Shown here piece after piece: positions 42,996-53,188 of a stretch of 64,000 bases of DNA (position 1 is the stretch's first letter; every line of letters begins with the position of its first letter). The notes under the pieces were generated by a model that was not told where the DNA came from, ran no database searches, and saw only the letters and a program-made list of their open reading frames with translations. The DNA comes from Mycolicibacterium tusciae JS617. Its GTDB lineage: Bacteria; Actinomycetota; Actinomycetes; Mycobacteriales; Mycobacteriaceae. The position numbers and the translations under genes were made by a program. Location: the NCBI RefSeq assembly GCF_000243415.2, contig NZ_KI912270.1, forward strand, positions 1,550,001-1,614,000. The letters run 5' to 3'.

Positions 42996-44056
42996 AACGA
43001 ATGCACCACCGCCACCAGTTCAGTGATCACACCGGGGTCGGTACCGGGCAGTACGCCGTGGCCGAGGTTGAAGATGTGGCCGGCGGCCCCCGCGTCGATC
43101 GCTCGGCGGGCGTCCTCGACGACAGCGCGTGCCGCCCGCTCGACGACCGGCCAGCCCGCCAGTAAAACGACCGGATCGAGGTTGCCCTGCAGCGTTGTGT
43201 TGGGCACTACCCGGGCCGCCGCGTCCGTGAGAGACGTGCGCCAGTCGACGCCGACGACAGCCGGCGCACCATGCCCCGAGACAGCCTCTGACATGGCGCC
43301 CAGCAATTCGGCGGTGCCCACCCCGAAGTGGGTCATCGGCACACCGGCGTCCTTCAACGACGAGAACACCCGTGAGCTGTGCGGCAGCACATAGGTGCGG
43401 TAGTCGGCCAGCGACAGCGTCCCGGCCCACGAGTCGAAAAGCTGGATAGCGTCCACACCGGCCGTGACCTGCGTCTGCAGGAAGGCGATGGTCACATCGG
43501 TGAGCGTCGTCATGAGCGCGTGCCACGTGTCGGTTTCGCCGAGCATCATCGCTTTGGTGCGCTCGTGGTTGCGGCTCGGGCCGCCCTCCACGAGGTAGGA
43601 GGCCAGGGTGAAAGGCGCGCCCGCGAAGCCGATGAGCGGCACATCGCCAAGCTCGCCCACCAGTTGCGTGACGGCTTGTGCGACGGGCGCAACCTGCTGT
43701 GGTTCAAGCGGTTTGATCGCGTTGACGTCGGCAATGGTGCGCACCGGGTGGTCGATCACCGGTCCGACGTCCGGCACGATGTCGAGTTCGATGCCTGCGG
43801 CCCGCAGCGGCACGACGATGTCGGAGAACAGGATGGCGGCGTCAACGCCGTGCCTGCGAATCGGTTGCAGCGTGATCTCGGTGATCAACTCCGCGTCGAA
43901 GCACGCCTGCATCATGGTGTTCTTCGCGCGCAGCGCCCGGTACTCGGGCAGCGAACGTCCGGCCTGCCGCATGAACCACACCGGAACGCGGCTTGGCTTG
44001 CGGCCGCGAGCGGCGGCGAGATACGGCGAGTCGGGCAGCTCACGGCGGGTACTCAT
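42992..44056 (-). CDS. hemE: Uroporphyrinogen decarboxylase HemE
   Basis: 354 residues from the ATG at 44056 (M-S-T-R-R-E-L-P, as in the Rv2678c start); another ATG at 44074. Family signatures: [21 protein letters not shown] and [12 protein letters not shown]. Decarboxylates uroporphyrinogen III to coproporphyrinogen III. First gene of the hemE-hemY-hemQ(-mez) operon. Confidence 0.96.
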   Translation of the reverse strand: MSTRRELPDSPYLAAARGRKPSRVPVWFMRQAGRSLPEYRALRAKNTMMQACFDAELITEITLQPIRRHGVDAAILFSDIVVPLRAAGIELDIVPDVGPVIDHPVRTIADVNAIKPLEPQQVAPVAQAVTQLVGELGDVPLIGFAGAPFTLASYLVEGGPSRNHERTKAMMLGETDTWHALMTTLTDVTIAFLQTQVTAGVDAIQLFDSWAGTLSLADYRTYVLPHSSRVFSSLKDAGVPMTHFGVGTAELLGAMSEAVSGHGAPAVVGVDWRTSLTDAAARVVPNTTLQGNLDPVVLLAGWPVVERAARAVVEDARRAIDAGAAGHIFNLGHGVLPGTDPGVITELVAVVHSL

Positions 44057-44244
44057 CGTGTCCAATGCTGCCATGAGCCCCCGGCAGCGCCCCAATTCGC
44101 TGTCCAGCGGCACCCGACTTGGCCCGGCGCCGTCTGGGACCCTCGGGCGATACAGCAAACATAGTCTGACCACTGCCGATCCCCCACCGGCCGAAATCGG
44201 CGCGCCTGCGCCCAGACCTGGCCGAATGGGGCTAGCGTCGAACG

Positions 44245-44826
44245 GTGACCACCGCCGAACCGGCTCAATTTCGCGAAGCGGTGGCGGCGATGAACGCCAC
44301 CACCGTCCGAGCGGAGATCGAGCTCGGCCCGATACGCCCACCTCAGCGGCTGGCGCCGTACAGCTACGCGCTGGGCGCGGAGGTCCGCCACCCCGAGACG
44401 GCCATCGTTCCCGAACGGTCGGAGGGCGACGCGTTTGGACGGCTGATCCTGCTGCACGATCCCGAGGGCGCCGAGGCTTGGGACGGCACGATGCGGATGG
44501 TGGCCTACATCCAGGCGGACCTGGACTCCAGTGAGGCCGTCGACCCTCTGTTGCCGGAAGTCGCGTGGAGTTGGCTCGTCGACGCTCTGGAGAGCCGTGC
44601 CGAGCACGTCACCGCGCTGGGCGGCACGGTCACCGCGACCACCTCGGTGCGCTACGGCGACATCTCCGGGCCGCCACGCGCCCACCAGCTGGAACTGCGG
44701 GCATCGTGGACGGCGACCAACCTGCAGCTGGGGCCGCATGTCGAAGCGTTCTGCGAAGTGCTCGAGCATGCCGCAGGCCTACCCCCGTCAGGTGTCACCG
44801 ACCTCGGCTCTCGCTCGCGCGCCTGA
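44245..44826 (+). CDS. DUF3000-family protein (Rv2680-like)
   Basis: 193 residues. The DUF3000 domain ([37 protein letters not shown]) covers nearly the whole protein. Function unknown, strictly actinobacterial. It precedes ribonuclease D by 3 bp, as in M. tuberculosis. The enoyl-CoA hydratase gene found upstream there (Rv2679) is absent; 188 bp of noncoding DNA separates it from hemE. Confidence 0.88.
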   Translation: MTTAEPAQFREAVAAMNATTVRAEIELGPIRPPQRLAPYSYALGAEVRHPETAIVPERSEGDAFGRLILLHDPEGAEAWDGTMRMVAYIQADLDSSEAVDPLLPEVAWSWLVDALESRAEHVTALGGTVTATTSVRYGDISGPPRAHQLELRASWTATNLQLGPHVEAFCEVLEHAAGLPPSGVTDLGSRSRA

Positions 44827-44829
44827 CGA

Positions 44830-46149
44830 ATGGCCGACCCCCAGGAGGCCGGCCCCGAGGCGGGCCCGGAGGATGAGCCGGAAGCGACGCCACTGCTGGC
44901 ACCGCGCGACGGCGTCCCCGAACTATCGGTCAGCACAAGCGACATCAAACGAGCCGCCGAACTCTTGGCGTCGGGCCACGGGCCCTTCGCGATCGACGCC
45001 GAACGCGCATCGGGCTTCCGTTATTCGAATCGCGCCTACCTGATCCAAATTCGGCGGGCCGGTGCGGGCACGGTGCTCATCGACCCCGTCAACCACGGCG
45101 GCGACCCGATGGCCACCCTGGCTCCCGTCGCGAAGGTACTGGAAACGGACGAGTGGGTGCTGCACGCGGCCGACCAGGACCTGCCCTGCTTGGCCGAGAT
45201 CGGCATGCGACCGACGACGCTCTACGACACCGAACTCGCCGGCCGACTCGCAGGCTACGACAAGGTCAACCTCGCCACGATGGTGCAGAAGCTCCTCGGC
45301 CTGCAATTGACGAAGGGCCACGGCGCCGCGGACTGGTCACAGCGGCCGCTGCCGCACGACTGGTTGAACTACGCGGCGCTGGACGTCGAAGTGTTGCTCG
45401 ACCTGCGTCACGCCATCGCCGCTGTACTCGAGGAGCAGAACAAAACTGAGTGGGCTGCACAGGAATTCGAGCATCTACGGGCGTATGAGGCAATGCCGAC
45501 CCGTCGGGATCGCTGGAGACGCACGTCGGGCATTCACAAGATCCGTGACGCACGTGCGCTGGCGGCAGTGCGTGAACTGTGGACGACCCGCGACAACATC
45601 GCGCAGCGCCGAGACATTGCGCCGGGGCGCATCCTGCCCGACGCGGCGATCGTCAACGCGGCCACCGTCAGCCCGGACACCGTCGAAAAGCTCACCGCCC
45701 TACCGGTATTCGGCGGCTCTCGGCAACGCCGCATGGCGAACGTATGGCTGGAAGCACTCGACCGCGCCCGCACCACCGACGACCCGCCGTCGTCTGCGGA
45801 GCCGTCCGCCGGACCACCACCCGCGTCGCGTTGGGCGCGCCGCAAGCCCGAGGCGGCAGCCCGGCTGGAAGCGGTGCGGGCCGCCATCAGCGAACTGTCG
45901 CAACGGATTTCGGTGCCCTCCGAAAATATCGTCACCCCGGAGATCGTGCGCCGGTTGTGCTGGGACTGGCAGCCGTTGCCGACTCTCGAGGAGACCGCCG
46001 CGGTGATCGATGAGTTCCTGCGCGATGCGCGGGTGCGGCAATGGCAGCGTGACCTCACGGTCCCGGTGCTCTCAGACGCCCTCTACGCCGACCCGACCGC
46101 CGCCGACCCGACCGCCGAGACCGACGCCGAGACTGCTGACAGATCGTGA
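44830..46149 (+). CDS. rnd: Ribonuclease D
   Basis: 439 residues. DEDD exonuclease domain (about 35-215): D56 and E58 in F-A-I-D-A-E-R; further acidic motifs in L-H-A-A-D-Q-D and N-Y-A-A-L-D-V-E-V-L. An HRDC domain follows (about 225-300) and a helical C-terminal region. Processes tRNA 3' ends. Matches Rv2681. The last codons form the left arm of a 22-bp hairpin. Confidence 0.93.
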   Translation: MADPQEAGPEAGPEDEPEATPLLAPRDGVPELSVSTSDIKRAAELLASGHGPFAIDAERASGFRYSNRAYLIQIRRAGAGTVLIDPVNHGGDPMATLAPVAKVLETDEWVLHAADQDLPCLAEIGMRPTTLYDTELAGRLAGYDKVNLATMVQKLLGLQLTKGHGAADWSQRPLPHDWLNYAALDVEVLLDLRHAIAAVLEEQNKTEWAAQEFEHLRAYEAMPTRRDRWRRTSGIHKIRDARALAAVRELWTTRDNIAQRRDIAPGRILPDAAIVNAATVSPDTVEKLTALPVFGGSRQRRMANVWLEALDRARTTDDPPSSAEPSAGPPPASRWARRKPEAAARLEAVRAAISELSQRISVPSENIVTPEIVRRLCWDWQPLPTLEETAAVIDEFLRDARVRQWQRDLTVPVLSDALYADPTAADPTAETDAETADRS

Positions 46150-46188
46150 AATCGCGCGCGAATCCCCGATCTGTCAGCAGTCTCGGCG
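46125..46188. terminator. Long perfect hairpin between convergent genes, dispersed repeat
   Basis: Perfect 22-bp inverted repeat (46125-46146 and 46167-46188; arm starts CGCCGAGACTGCTGACAG) with a 20-nt loop. The left arm encodes the last residues of ribonuclease D. Shares its arm with the hairpin at 39146-39207. Probably terminates both convergent genes. Confidence 0.85.
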
Positions 46189-46210
46189 GATGACGGAGGA
46201 GTAGTCGCGC

Positions 46211-47107
46211 TCAGCCGGCCCGGTCGACATGGGTGAGGAAGTGTTGCAGCACCGCGTCAGGGGCCTCGATCTGCGGCCAGTGACCGATGTCGTCGGCCAG
46301 CATCACGACGTCCGCATCTGGGATGACCTCGGCATACCGCCGAGCCATGTGAGCACCGGAGTTGGGGTCGATGGGTCCGTCGATGAGCCGCATCGGCACC
46401 GCGGTTTCGCGCATGGCGCGCACCCATCGGTTGCGGTGCGTATAACGATCGCCCAGGAACCGCCCGACCTTGTGCAGCACCCGTTTGCCGTCGTTGTATT
46501 CGAGGATCTCGTGGAATCGCCCCATCAGTTCGCGTGACGGCTTGGTGTTCGGGCCGAACATCTCGTTGATGGTGGGCTCCACGATCCGCCGCGACAGCGG
46601 ACTGCCCTGCAGCGGGCTCATGAGGTCCCCCAACGGCGTCGACGACATCAGCTTCTGCATGGTGCGCGGTGTGTAGGCCTCGTTGAACAGTCCCCCGTTG
46701 AGCCAGGTGATCGACTGATAACTCACTGATCCATACGCTTGCTGACCGAATTCGCTGCGGGCCAACAGCTCCTGGCCGACCGAGTCACCGAGATCATGCG
46801 CGAGTATGTGGCAGCGCTCGACGTTCAGGTGATCGAGCAGCGCTTCGTGCATATCCGCGTGATCGGGCACCGAATAGCCGTACGCGACAGGCTTGGCCGA
46901 GAAACCCATACCGATCATGTCGGGCGCGATCACGGTGAACCGTTCGACGAGGCTGCGCCAGATCAGCGACCAGTCCCACGAGTTGAACGGATAGCCGTGA
47001 ACGAGCAGCAGGTACGGGCCGGTGCCTTCGACGCGGTAGAAGATGTCGAAGCCCAGGTAGTCGAAGTACTGGCCGGCGGTTTTCCAGCGTTCGAGTTCAG
47101 CATCCAT
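46211..47107 (-). CDS. Alpha/beta hydrolase with Asp nucleophile (epoxide hydrolase-like)
   Basis: 298 residues. Oxyanion-hole motif H-G-Y-P (37-40); nucleophile elbow A-H-D105-L-G-D-S, with Asp rather than Ser as in epoxide hydrolases and haloalkane dehalogenases (MEST-like proteins also share H-D-x-G). General base His in D-I-G-H-W-P-Q (about 276). Substrate unknown. Its ATG lies on the palindromic CATG shared with the start region of the next gene on the other strand. Confidence 0.85.
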   Translation of the reverse strand: MDAELERWKTAGQYFDYLGFDIFYRVEGTGPYLLLVHGYPFNSWDWSLIWRSLVERFTVIAPDMIGMGFSAKPVAYGYSVPDHADMHEALLDHLNVERCHILAHDLGDSVGQELLARSEFGQQAYGSVSYQSITWLNGGLFNEAYTPRTMQKLMSSTPLGDLMSPLQGSPLSRRIVEPTINEMFGPNTKPSRELMGRFHEILEYNDGKRVLHKVGRFLGDRYTHRNRWVRAMRETAVPMRLIDGPIDPNSGAHMARRYAEVIPDADVVMLADDIGHWPQIEAPDAVLQHFLTHVDRAG

Positions 47108-47144
47108 GGCCCAAGTGTCGCCGAGACTCGCCTACGGTGAAGTG

Positions 47145-48839
47145 GTGACCCTGCTGCTCGGCCCCGCATTGCGCCACGTCTCGGACACCACGGCGCTGAT
47201 CTGGGTGCAGACCGAGCATGCAAGCACGGTGGAGATCCTGGGTTGCTCGGCGCCGACGTTCGAGGTCCAGGGCCACCATTTCGCCCTCGTCACGGTGACC
47301 GGACTGACACCGGACACCACCACCGAATACGAGGTCAAGGTGGACGGGCGGCAGGTATGGCCACTGCCGGACTCACGGTTCCCGGCCAGCATCATCCGGA
47401 CCCGCGGGCCCGAGTCCAAACATCGCCTTCGCGCCATCTTCGGTTCCTGCCGCTATCCGAAAACAGACGATGACAAGGTCGACTCGAAACTGGGCCTTGA
47501 TGCGCTGGACAGCTATGCCGACCGGATGGCCTGCCAACCTGTCGGTGACTGGCCGGATGCGCTGATTCTGCTCGGCGACCAGTTGTACGCCGACGAACTG
47601 ACGCCGGAGACGCGTCGTCGAGTGGCCGGCCGTCGGACCCGCAACAAACAAGCCCAACGTCCACCTGATGAGGTGGTGAGCTTCGCCGAATACGAACGGC
47701 TGTATCGCCATTCGTGGGGCGACCCGGAGATCAGGTGGCTGATGTCCACCGTCCCCACCGCGATGATCTTCGACGACCACGACATCCGCGACGACTGGAA
47801 CACCTCCGAATCGTGGCGCACCGAGGTGAACGCCAAACCATGGTGGCGAGACCGCATCCAGGCAGGCCTGGCCTCGTACTGGGTGTATCAGCATCTGGGC
47901 AATCTCAGCCCGGCAGAATTGGCCGACAACGAGGATTACGCGCGCCTGCTGTCCACCGAAGGAGACACCTGGCCGTTCCTGAAGGATTTGGCCGACCGGG
48001 CCGACTACGAAGTCGACTCCAACAAGGGCGTGCGATTCAGCTATCGGTGGGACCTTGGACGTAGCCGGCTGATCATGGTCGATTCGCGCAACGGACGAAT
48101 ACTGGATTCCGGGCAGCGGATGATGATCGGTGACCGCGAGTTCGAGTGGCTGGAAGACAATGCGACCGAGCGCCTCGAGGAGATCGACCATCTGCTGCTC
48201 GCATCGTCTCTCCCGTGGCTGCTGCCGCCGGTGATCGGGGATCTGCAATCGGTGAACGAGCGGATGGCCGACCGTCCCGGCTGGCGTGGCCGCCTCGGCG
48301 AAAAGCTACGGCGCGCCGGGGATTTCGAGCACTGGGCGGCATTCATCAAGTCTTTCCTGCGGCTGACCGAACTGATCGCGCGAGTGGCAGATCATGCGTC
48401 CGGCCCGGCTACCGTGAGTGTGCTCTCCGGCGATGTGCACCACAGTTACGCCGCCCGCGCCGAAGTCACCGCCCCGGGATCACATCGAGAGGTTCGCGCG
48501 GCCGTGCATCAACTGGTGTGTTCGCCGGTGCACAACTACGTGCCCGGGTTCGTCAAACCGGCGTTCCGGCTTGGTTGGTCGACGTCGGCGGCACGATTGT
48601 CGGGTCGGTGGGCGCGTCGCCACGGGGTACCACCACTGCCTGTGACCTGGACGAACACCTGCGGACCACTGTTCGGCAACACCATTGCCACAATGCACGT
48701 GGACGGCCGCAGAGCCGAGGTGTATTTCGAGCAACCCCGCGGTCAGACCGAACTAGAAGAGGTCGGCCGGGTAACACTGAGCCGTCCCGAAACCGGCGCG
48801 ACGGCAGCGAACGAGCGGGCTAGTCGAAGCGCTGGCTGA
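47145..48839 (+). CDS. PhoD-like metallophosphoesterase
   Basis: 564 residues from GTG 47145; an ATG at 47106 would add 13 residues but would overlap the divergent hydrolase start. A fibronectin-like N-terminal domain is followed by an alkaline phosphatase D-type core: [27 protein letters not shown] and L-S-G-D-V-H-H-S-Y. These carry the metal ligands. No signal peptide is seen, unusual for PhoD. Overlaps the convergent dxs by 20 bp. Confidence 0.85.
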   Translation: MTLLLGPALRHVSDTTALIWVQTEHASTVEILGCSAPTFEVQGHHFALVTVTGLTPDTTTEYEVKVDGRQVWPLPDSRFPASIIRTRGPESKHRLRAIFGSCRYPKTDDDKVDSKLGLDALDSYADRMACQPVGDWPDALILLGDQLYADELTPETRRRVAGRRTRNKQAQRPPDEVVSFAEYERLYRHSWGDPEIRWLMSTVPTAMIFDDHDIRDDWNTSESWRTEVNAKPWWRDRIQAGLASYWVYQHLGNLSPAELADNEDYARLLSTEGDTWPFLKDLADRADYEVDSNKGVRFSYRWDLGRSRLIMVDSRNGRILDSGQRMMIGDREFEWLEDNATERLEEIDHLLLASSLPWLLPPVIGDLQSVNERMADRPGWRGRLGEKLRRAGDFEHWAAFIKSFLRLTELIARVADHASGPATVSVLSGDVHHSYAARAEVTAPGSHREVRAAVHQLVCSPVHNYVPGFVKPAFRLGWSTSAARLSGRWARRHGVPPLPVTWTNTCGPLFGNTIATMHVDGRRAEVYFEQPRGQTELEEVGRVTLSRPETGATAANERASRSAG

Positions 48840-50736
48840 CTTCGCGCTCGGGCGATACGGGCGCCCCCTGGGCTGCCACCCAGCCGGTGATCTGACGGGC
48901 GATGTTGCGGTCGGTCAGCCCGACGTCGGTGAGCACCTCACCGCGCGACGCGTGCGCGAAGAACTCCTGCGGCAACCCGAGATCCCGGCAGGGCACGTCG
49001 ATCTCGGTCCGGCGCAGCGCCGCCGACACCGCCGACCCGACGCCACCCTGCACGCCGTTGTCCTCGATGGTGACCACCAGCTTGTGCGCGGCCGCCAACT
49101 CCCCCACGGCCTCAGGCACGGGAAGCACCCACCGCGGGTCGGCGACTGTGACGCCGATGCCCTGGTTGCGCAGCCGCTCCGCGACCGCCAGTGCCATCGC
49201 GGCGAACGGTCCGATCGCCACCAGGAGCACGTCGTCGGACAAGCCGTCGACCGGGACGGCGAGCACGTCGACACCACCGCGACGTTCGATTGCCGGAATA
49301 TCCTCGCCGACATCGCCTTTCGGGAACCGAATGGCGGTCGGTCCGTCCTTGATGCTGAGCGCCTCGCCGAGTTCCTCGCGCAGGCGGGTGCCGTCGCGCG
49401 GCGCGGCCACCCGCATGCCGGGAACGATGCCCAGCATGGACAGATCCCAAATGCCGTTGTGGCTCGCGCCATCAGGGCCGGTGACGCCCGAGCGATCCAA
49501 GACCATCGTGACGGGCAGCTTGTGCAGCGCCACGTCCATCATGACCTGGTCGAACGCGCGGTTGAGGAACGTGGAGTAGATCGCCACGACCGGATGCATA
49601 CCGCCCATTGCCAGGCCGGCAGCTGAGGTCATCGCGTGCTGCTCGGCGATGCCGACGTCGAAGAACCTGTCGGGGAATCGCTTGCGGAAGTCGGTCAGCC
49701 CCGTCGGGCCGGGCATCGCGGCGGTGATGGCGACGATGTCGCGGCGCCGGGCCGCGTAGCCGATCAACGCTTCGGAGAACGCCGACGTCCACCCTGGGCC
49801 CGGTACCGATGTCGCGAGCCCTGTCTCGGGGTCGATGACACCACATGAGTGCATCTGGTCGGCTTCGTCGTTCTCGGCAGGGGCATACCCCATGCCCTTG
49901 CGGGTGACGACGTGCACGATCACCGGCGCGTTGAAGCCACGTGCATGACGCAGCGCGTTCTCCACCGCGTGCTCATCGTGACCGTCGATCGGGCCCACGT
50001 ACTTCAGGCCCAGATCGGTGAACATCACCTGCGGCGACAGCGCATCCTTGATGCCGGCCTTGATGCTGTGCATGCACTGGTAGCAGAGCTCGCCGATGAT
50101 CGGCATTTTCTGGACGGCCTTACGGCCCTCCTCGAGCACTCTTTCGTAGCCGGGCTGCAGGCGTAGCCCGGCCATGTGCTCGGCGAAGCCGCCGATCGTG
50201 GGCGCATAGCTACGGCCGTTGTCGTTGACGATGATGACCACCGGGCGCCGGGACGCGGCGATGTTGTTCAACGCCTCCCAGCACATGCCACCGGTCAGGG
50301 CGCCGTCACCGACGACAGCGACCACGTGGCGATTGCGGTGCCCGGAAAGTTCGAAGGCCTTCGCCAGTCCGTCGGCATAGGACAACGCGGCGCTGGCATG
50401 GCTGGACTCGACCCAGTCGTGCTCGCTCTCGCTGCGCGACGGATAGCCCGAGAGGCCGTCTTTCTTGCGAAGAGTCTCGAAGTCGTGGCTGCGGCCCGTC
50501 ACCATCTTGTGCACATAGGACTGGTGTCCGGTGTCGAAGATGATCGGATCGTGCGGCGAGTCGAACACCCGATGCAGAGCAAGGGTGAGCTCGACCACAC
50601 CGAGATTGGGGCCAAGGTGGCCGCCGGTTGCAGCGACCTTGTGAATCAGGAATTCGCGGATTTCCTGCGCCAGGTCGCTCATCTGCGACTGGGTCAAGTG
50701 CTGCAGATCTGCGGGACCGCGGATCTGTTCAAGCAT
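48820..50736 (-). CDS. dxs: 1-deoxy-D-xylulose-5-phosphate synthase
   Basis: 638 residues, full length. Condenses pyruvate and glyceraldehyde-3-phosphate, the first step of the MEP isoprenoid pathway. Thiamine-diphosphate site G-D-G-A-L-T-G-G-M (about 150), N-D-N..S-Y-A-P-T, second domain [10 protein letters not shown] and transketolase C domain. Matches Rv2682c. The gene ends inside the phosphatase gene on the other strand (20-bp overlap). Confidence 0.97.
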   Translation of the reverse strand: MLEQIRGPADLQHLTQSQMSDLAQEIREFLIHKVAATGGHLGPNLGVVELTLALHRVFDSPHDPIIFDTGHQSYVHKMVTGRSHDFETLRKKDGLSGYPSRSESEHDWVESSHASAALSYADGLAKAFELSGHRNRHVVAVVGDGALTGGMCWEALNNIAASRRPVVIIVNDNGRSYAPTIGGFAEHMAGLRLQPGYERVLEEGRKAVQKMPIIGELCYQCMHSIKAGIKDALSPQVMFTDLGLKYVGPIDGHDEHAVENALRHARGFNAPVIVHVVTRKGMGYAPAENDEADQMHSCGVIDPETGLATSVPGPGWTSAFSEALIGYAARRRDIVAITAAMPGPTGLTDFRKRFPDRFFDVGIAEQHAMTSAAGLAMGGMHPVVAIYSTFLNRAFDQVMMDVALHKLPVTMVLDRSGVTGPDGASHNGIWDLSMLGIVPGMRVAAPRDGTRLREELGEALSIKDGPTAIRFPKGDVGEDIPAIERRGGVDVLAVPVDGLSDDVLLVAIGPFAAMALAVAERLRNQGIGVTVADPRWVLPVPEAVGELAAAHKLVVTIEDNGVQGGVGSAVSAALRRTEIDVPCRDLGLPQEFFAHASRGEVLTDVGLTDRNIARQITGWVAAQGAPVSPEREVSQRFD

Positions 50737-50763
50737 CCCGTCAGTCTACGCAACTGCCTCGGC

Positions 50764-52047
50764 TCAGTCCTGCCGAGCGTCGTAGATGTCGGGCACACCA
50801 TCGTGATCAGCGTCGGCGGTCTCGATCTCGTAGATGCGCCGATACGCCGCGTTGCGGCTCAGCAACACCACAGATGCCAGTACACCTGCGACAACAGAAC
50901 CGACGAGGACTCCGATCTTGACGTCGTTGCCCGCCGGGGTGCCGTGTTCGAAAGCCAGCTCACCGATTAATAACGAAACAGTGAACCCGATGCCCGCCAG
51001 TAGCGACACGCCGAGAACGTCACGCCAGGCGAGGTCGTCGTCGAGGGTTGCATGGGTGAATCTCGCCAGGAGAAAGGCGGTGAGGAACACCCCAAGAGGC
51101 TTGCCGATCACCAAACCCGCGATGACGCCGTCCGTCACCGGGTGCAGCAATGAGTCCCCGAGGCCTGTCCAGCCGCCAACGGTCACCCCCGCGGCGAAGA
51201 ACGCGAACACCGGCACCGCGAATCCCGCGGACAACGGCCGAAACGCGTGTTCGAACCGCTCAGCGGTCGGTTGACCGTAGCGACCACGCACCGGAACCAC
51301 GAAGCCCAGCACGACTCCGGCGACCGTGGCGTGCACACCGCTGGCATGCACCAGCGCCCAGGCCGCCACGGCCAGGGGCACCAACAGCCACCAGTGGTGC
51401 ACGCCTCGCTGCACCGCCAGCCCGAACAGTCCGATGGGAATCAGGGCGAGCGCGAGTGGCACCGGCGAGAGGTGGTCGGTGTAGAAGATCGCGATGACCG
51501 TGATCGCCAGCAGATCATCGACGACGGCCAGAGTCAGTAGGAACGTGCGCAGCGCGGTCGGCAAGTGGGTGGACAACACGGCCAGGACTGCCAGAGCGAA
51601 CGCGATGTCGGTGGCGATCGGCACCGCCCACCCGTCGAAATTCTCCGGGTGGCCCGCGGCGAAGTTGATCCCGATGTAGAGCGCGGCCGGCACGACCATA
51701 CCGCCGATCGCCGCCGCGATCGGCAGGGCCGCGCGACGCGGATCACGCAGGTCGCCTGCGACGAATTCGCGCTTGAGTTCCAGTCCCACGATGAAGAAGA
51801 AAATGGCCAACAGTCCGTCGGCGGCCCACGCTGACAGCGAAAGGTTCAAATGCAGCGCCTCTGGCCCGATTCTGAACTCCGAAACCGTCCGATAGGCGGC
51901 AGACCACGGCGTGTTCGCCCACACCAGTGCGATACCGGCGGTGGCGAGCAGCAGCATGCCGCCCACCGTTTCTCGTCGCAGGATCTCAGAAAACCTCTGA
52001 GATTCCGACCATGAGCCGCGCGTAAAAAATCGCAAATTGGTTGGCAT
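50764..52047 (-). CDS. nhaA: NhaA-type Na+/H+ antiporter
   Basis: 427 residues, about eleven transmembrane helices. Key NhaA residues: D147 (A-T-D-I-A-F) and the ion-binding pair D177-D178 (V-V-D-D-L-L). Exchanges sodium for protons. The extra C-terminal tail has a D-A-D-H-D-G-V-P-D stretch (412-420), a calcium-binding pattern of the thrombospondin type 3/EF-hand kind, not seen in classical NhaA. Start at ATG 52047; the frame extends upstream without homology. Confidence 0.92.
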   Translation of the reverse strand: MPTNLRFFTRGSWSESQRFSEILRRETVGGMLLLATAGIALVWANTPWSAAYRTVSEFRIGPEALHLNLSLSAWAADGLLAIFFFIVGLELKREFVAGDLRDPRRAALPIAAAIGGMVVPAALYIGINFAAGHPENFDGWAVPIATDIAFALAVLAVLSTHLPTALRTFLLTLAVVDDLLAITVIAIFYTDHLSPVPLALALIPIGLFGLAVQRGVHHWWLLVPLAVAAWALVHASGVHATVAGVVLGFVVPVRGRYGQPTAERFEHAFRPLSAGFAVPVFAFFAAGVTVGGWTGLGDSLLHPVTDGVIAGLVIGKPLGVFLTAFLLARFTHATLDDDLAWRDVLGVSLLAGIGFTVSLLIGELAFEHGTPAGNDVKIGVLVGSVVAGVLASVVLLSRNAAYRRIYEIETADADHDGVPDIYDARQD

Positions 52048-52155
52048 CAACCGAATCCTAGTGAACGCATCGACGCGTCCACATTCGCTAATGGCTAGTG
52101 CGCAGCCACAAGTAGAGGTAGATTGCCGTTGGAGCGCCGGGAAGTCGGGTCGGCA

Positions 52156-53109
52156 GTGAGCAGCCCGACTCGTGAAAGGCTTCCGGTGTCCGCTTCCTCT
52201 GCGGTACGTGCAGGTTCTGCATGCCAGTTCGCTGTCCGCGTGCAGCGTCTGACGAAACGGTTCAGCAAGATCGTCGCCGTCGACGACGTCAGCTTCGCCG
52301 TCGAGGCGGGTGAGGTGTTCGGGTTCCTCGGCCCTAACGGTGCCGGAAAATCGACCACCATCCGACTGCTGCTCGGCCTTATTCGCCCCAGCAGCGGCGG
52401 CGCCCAGGTGTTCGGAATCGACGCGGGCGACGTCGTCACAGCCCATCGTTACCTGGCGTACGTGCCTGCCGACGTCGCGCTGTGGCCGGCCTTGACGGGT
52501 GCCGAAATCCTTGAACTGCTCGGCAATGTGGGCCCCAGCGTTGATATCGACTACCGCACCGAACTTGTCGCACGTTTTCAGCTCGACCTGGACAGGCCAG
52601 GGAAGACATATTCAACCGGCAACCGACAGAAGGTCGCCCTGGTTGCCGCGTTCGCCACTCGCGCGCCTCTGCTCGTACTCGACGAACCCACCAGTGGCCT
52701 AGATCCTTTGATGGAGCGCGAGTTTCGCCGCTGTGTCGTCGCGGCGAGAGAGCGCGGCCAGACGGTCTTCCTGAGTTCCCATCAACTAGCCGAGGTCGAA
52801 GCGGTCTGCGACAGGGTTGCGATACTGCGATGCGGACGGCTGGTGGAGATCGACACCATCGCCGACCTGCGCCGGTTGCGCCGGACCGTTGTCGACGTGT
52901 CTTATCGCGGAGTCCCACCCGTATTGGACAACATCCCGGGTGTCTCCAACATCGATCGGATCGACGCGAATCGGCTGCGCTTCAGTCTCACTGGCGCCCC
53001 TGCGCCTGCGTTGCGCGCTCTGGCTTTGGCGGACATCACCGCGCTGGCCATGCGCGAACCGACACTCGAAGAGATATTCCTCGACTACTACGGTGAGAGA
53101 TTGCGATGA
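52156..53109 (+). CDS. ABC exporter ATP-binding protein (Rv1218c-like)
   Basis: 317 residues from GTG 52156 (a GTG at 52240, just before L-T-K-R-F, is an alternative start). Walker [10 protein letters not shown] (about 59-67), signature-type Y-S-T-G-N-R-Q-K-V, Walker [14 protein letters not shown]-loop S-S-H-Q. Resembles the ATPase of the tetronasin/polyketide-type exporter Rv1218c-Rv1217c. Its stop overlaps the permease start (ATGA), but that permease is split by an insertion sequence, so the transporter is probably inactive. Confidence 0.88.
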   Translation: MSSPTRERLPVSASSAVRAGSACQFAVRVQRLTKRFSKIVAVDDVSFAVEAGEVFGFLGPNGAGKSTTIRLLLGLIRPSSGGAQVFGIDAGDVVTAHRYLAYVPADVALWPALTGAEILELLGNVGPSVDIDYRTELVARFQLDLDRPGKTYSTGNRQKVALVAAFATRAPLLVLDEPTSGLDPLMEREFRRCVVAARERGQTVFLSSHQLAEVEAVCDRVAILRCGRLVEIDTIADLRRLRRTVVDVSYRGVPPVLDNIPGVSNIDRIDANRLRFSLTGAPAPALRALALADITALAMREPTLEEIFLDYYGERLR

Positions 53110-53188
53110 CATCCCCCGCTCTCGCTTCCTACGTGGTGACGCCGTCGTCACATCTCGGCCGCGCGATCACCATGCTGAGCGTTCTAAA
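53106..53188 (+). pseudogene. ABC exporter permease, 5' fragment
   Basis: 27 codons ([10 protein letters not shown]...L-S-V-L) before the insertion sequence. Continues in frame at 54855 once the IS and one CTAAA copy are removed. In its present state the frame reads into the IS and stops about 20 codons later. Confidence 0.88.

Noticed and set aside
52123..52155. TTG at 52123 as the start of the ABC ATPase
   Set aside because: It gives an extra N-terminal stretch without homology; GTG 52156 or GTG 52240 fit better with the first conserved strand.
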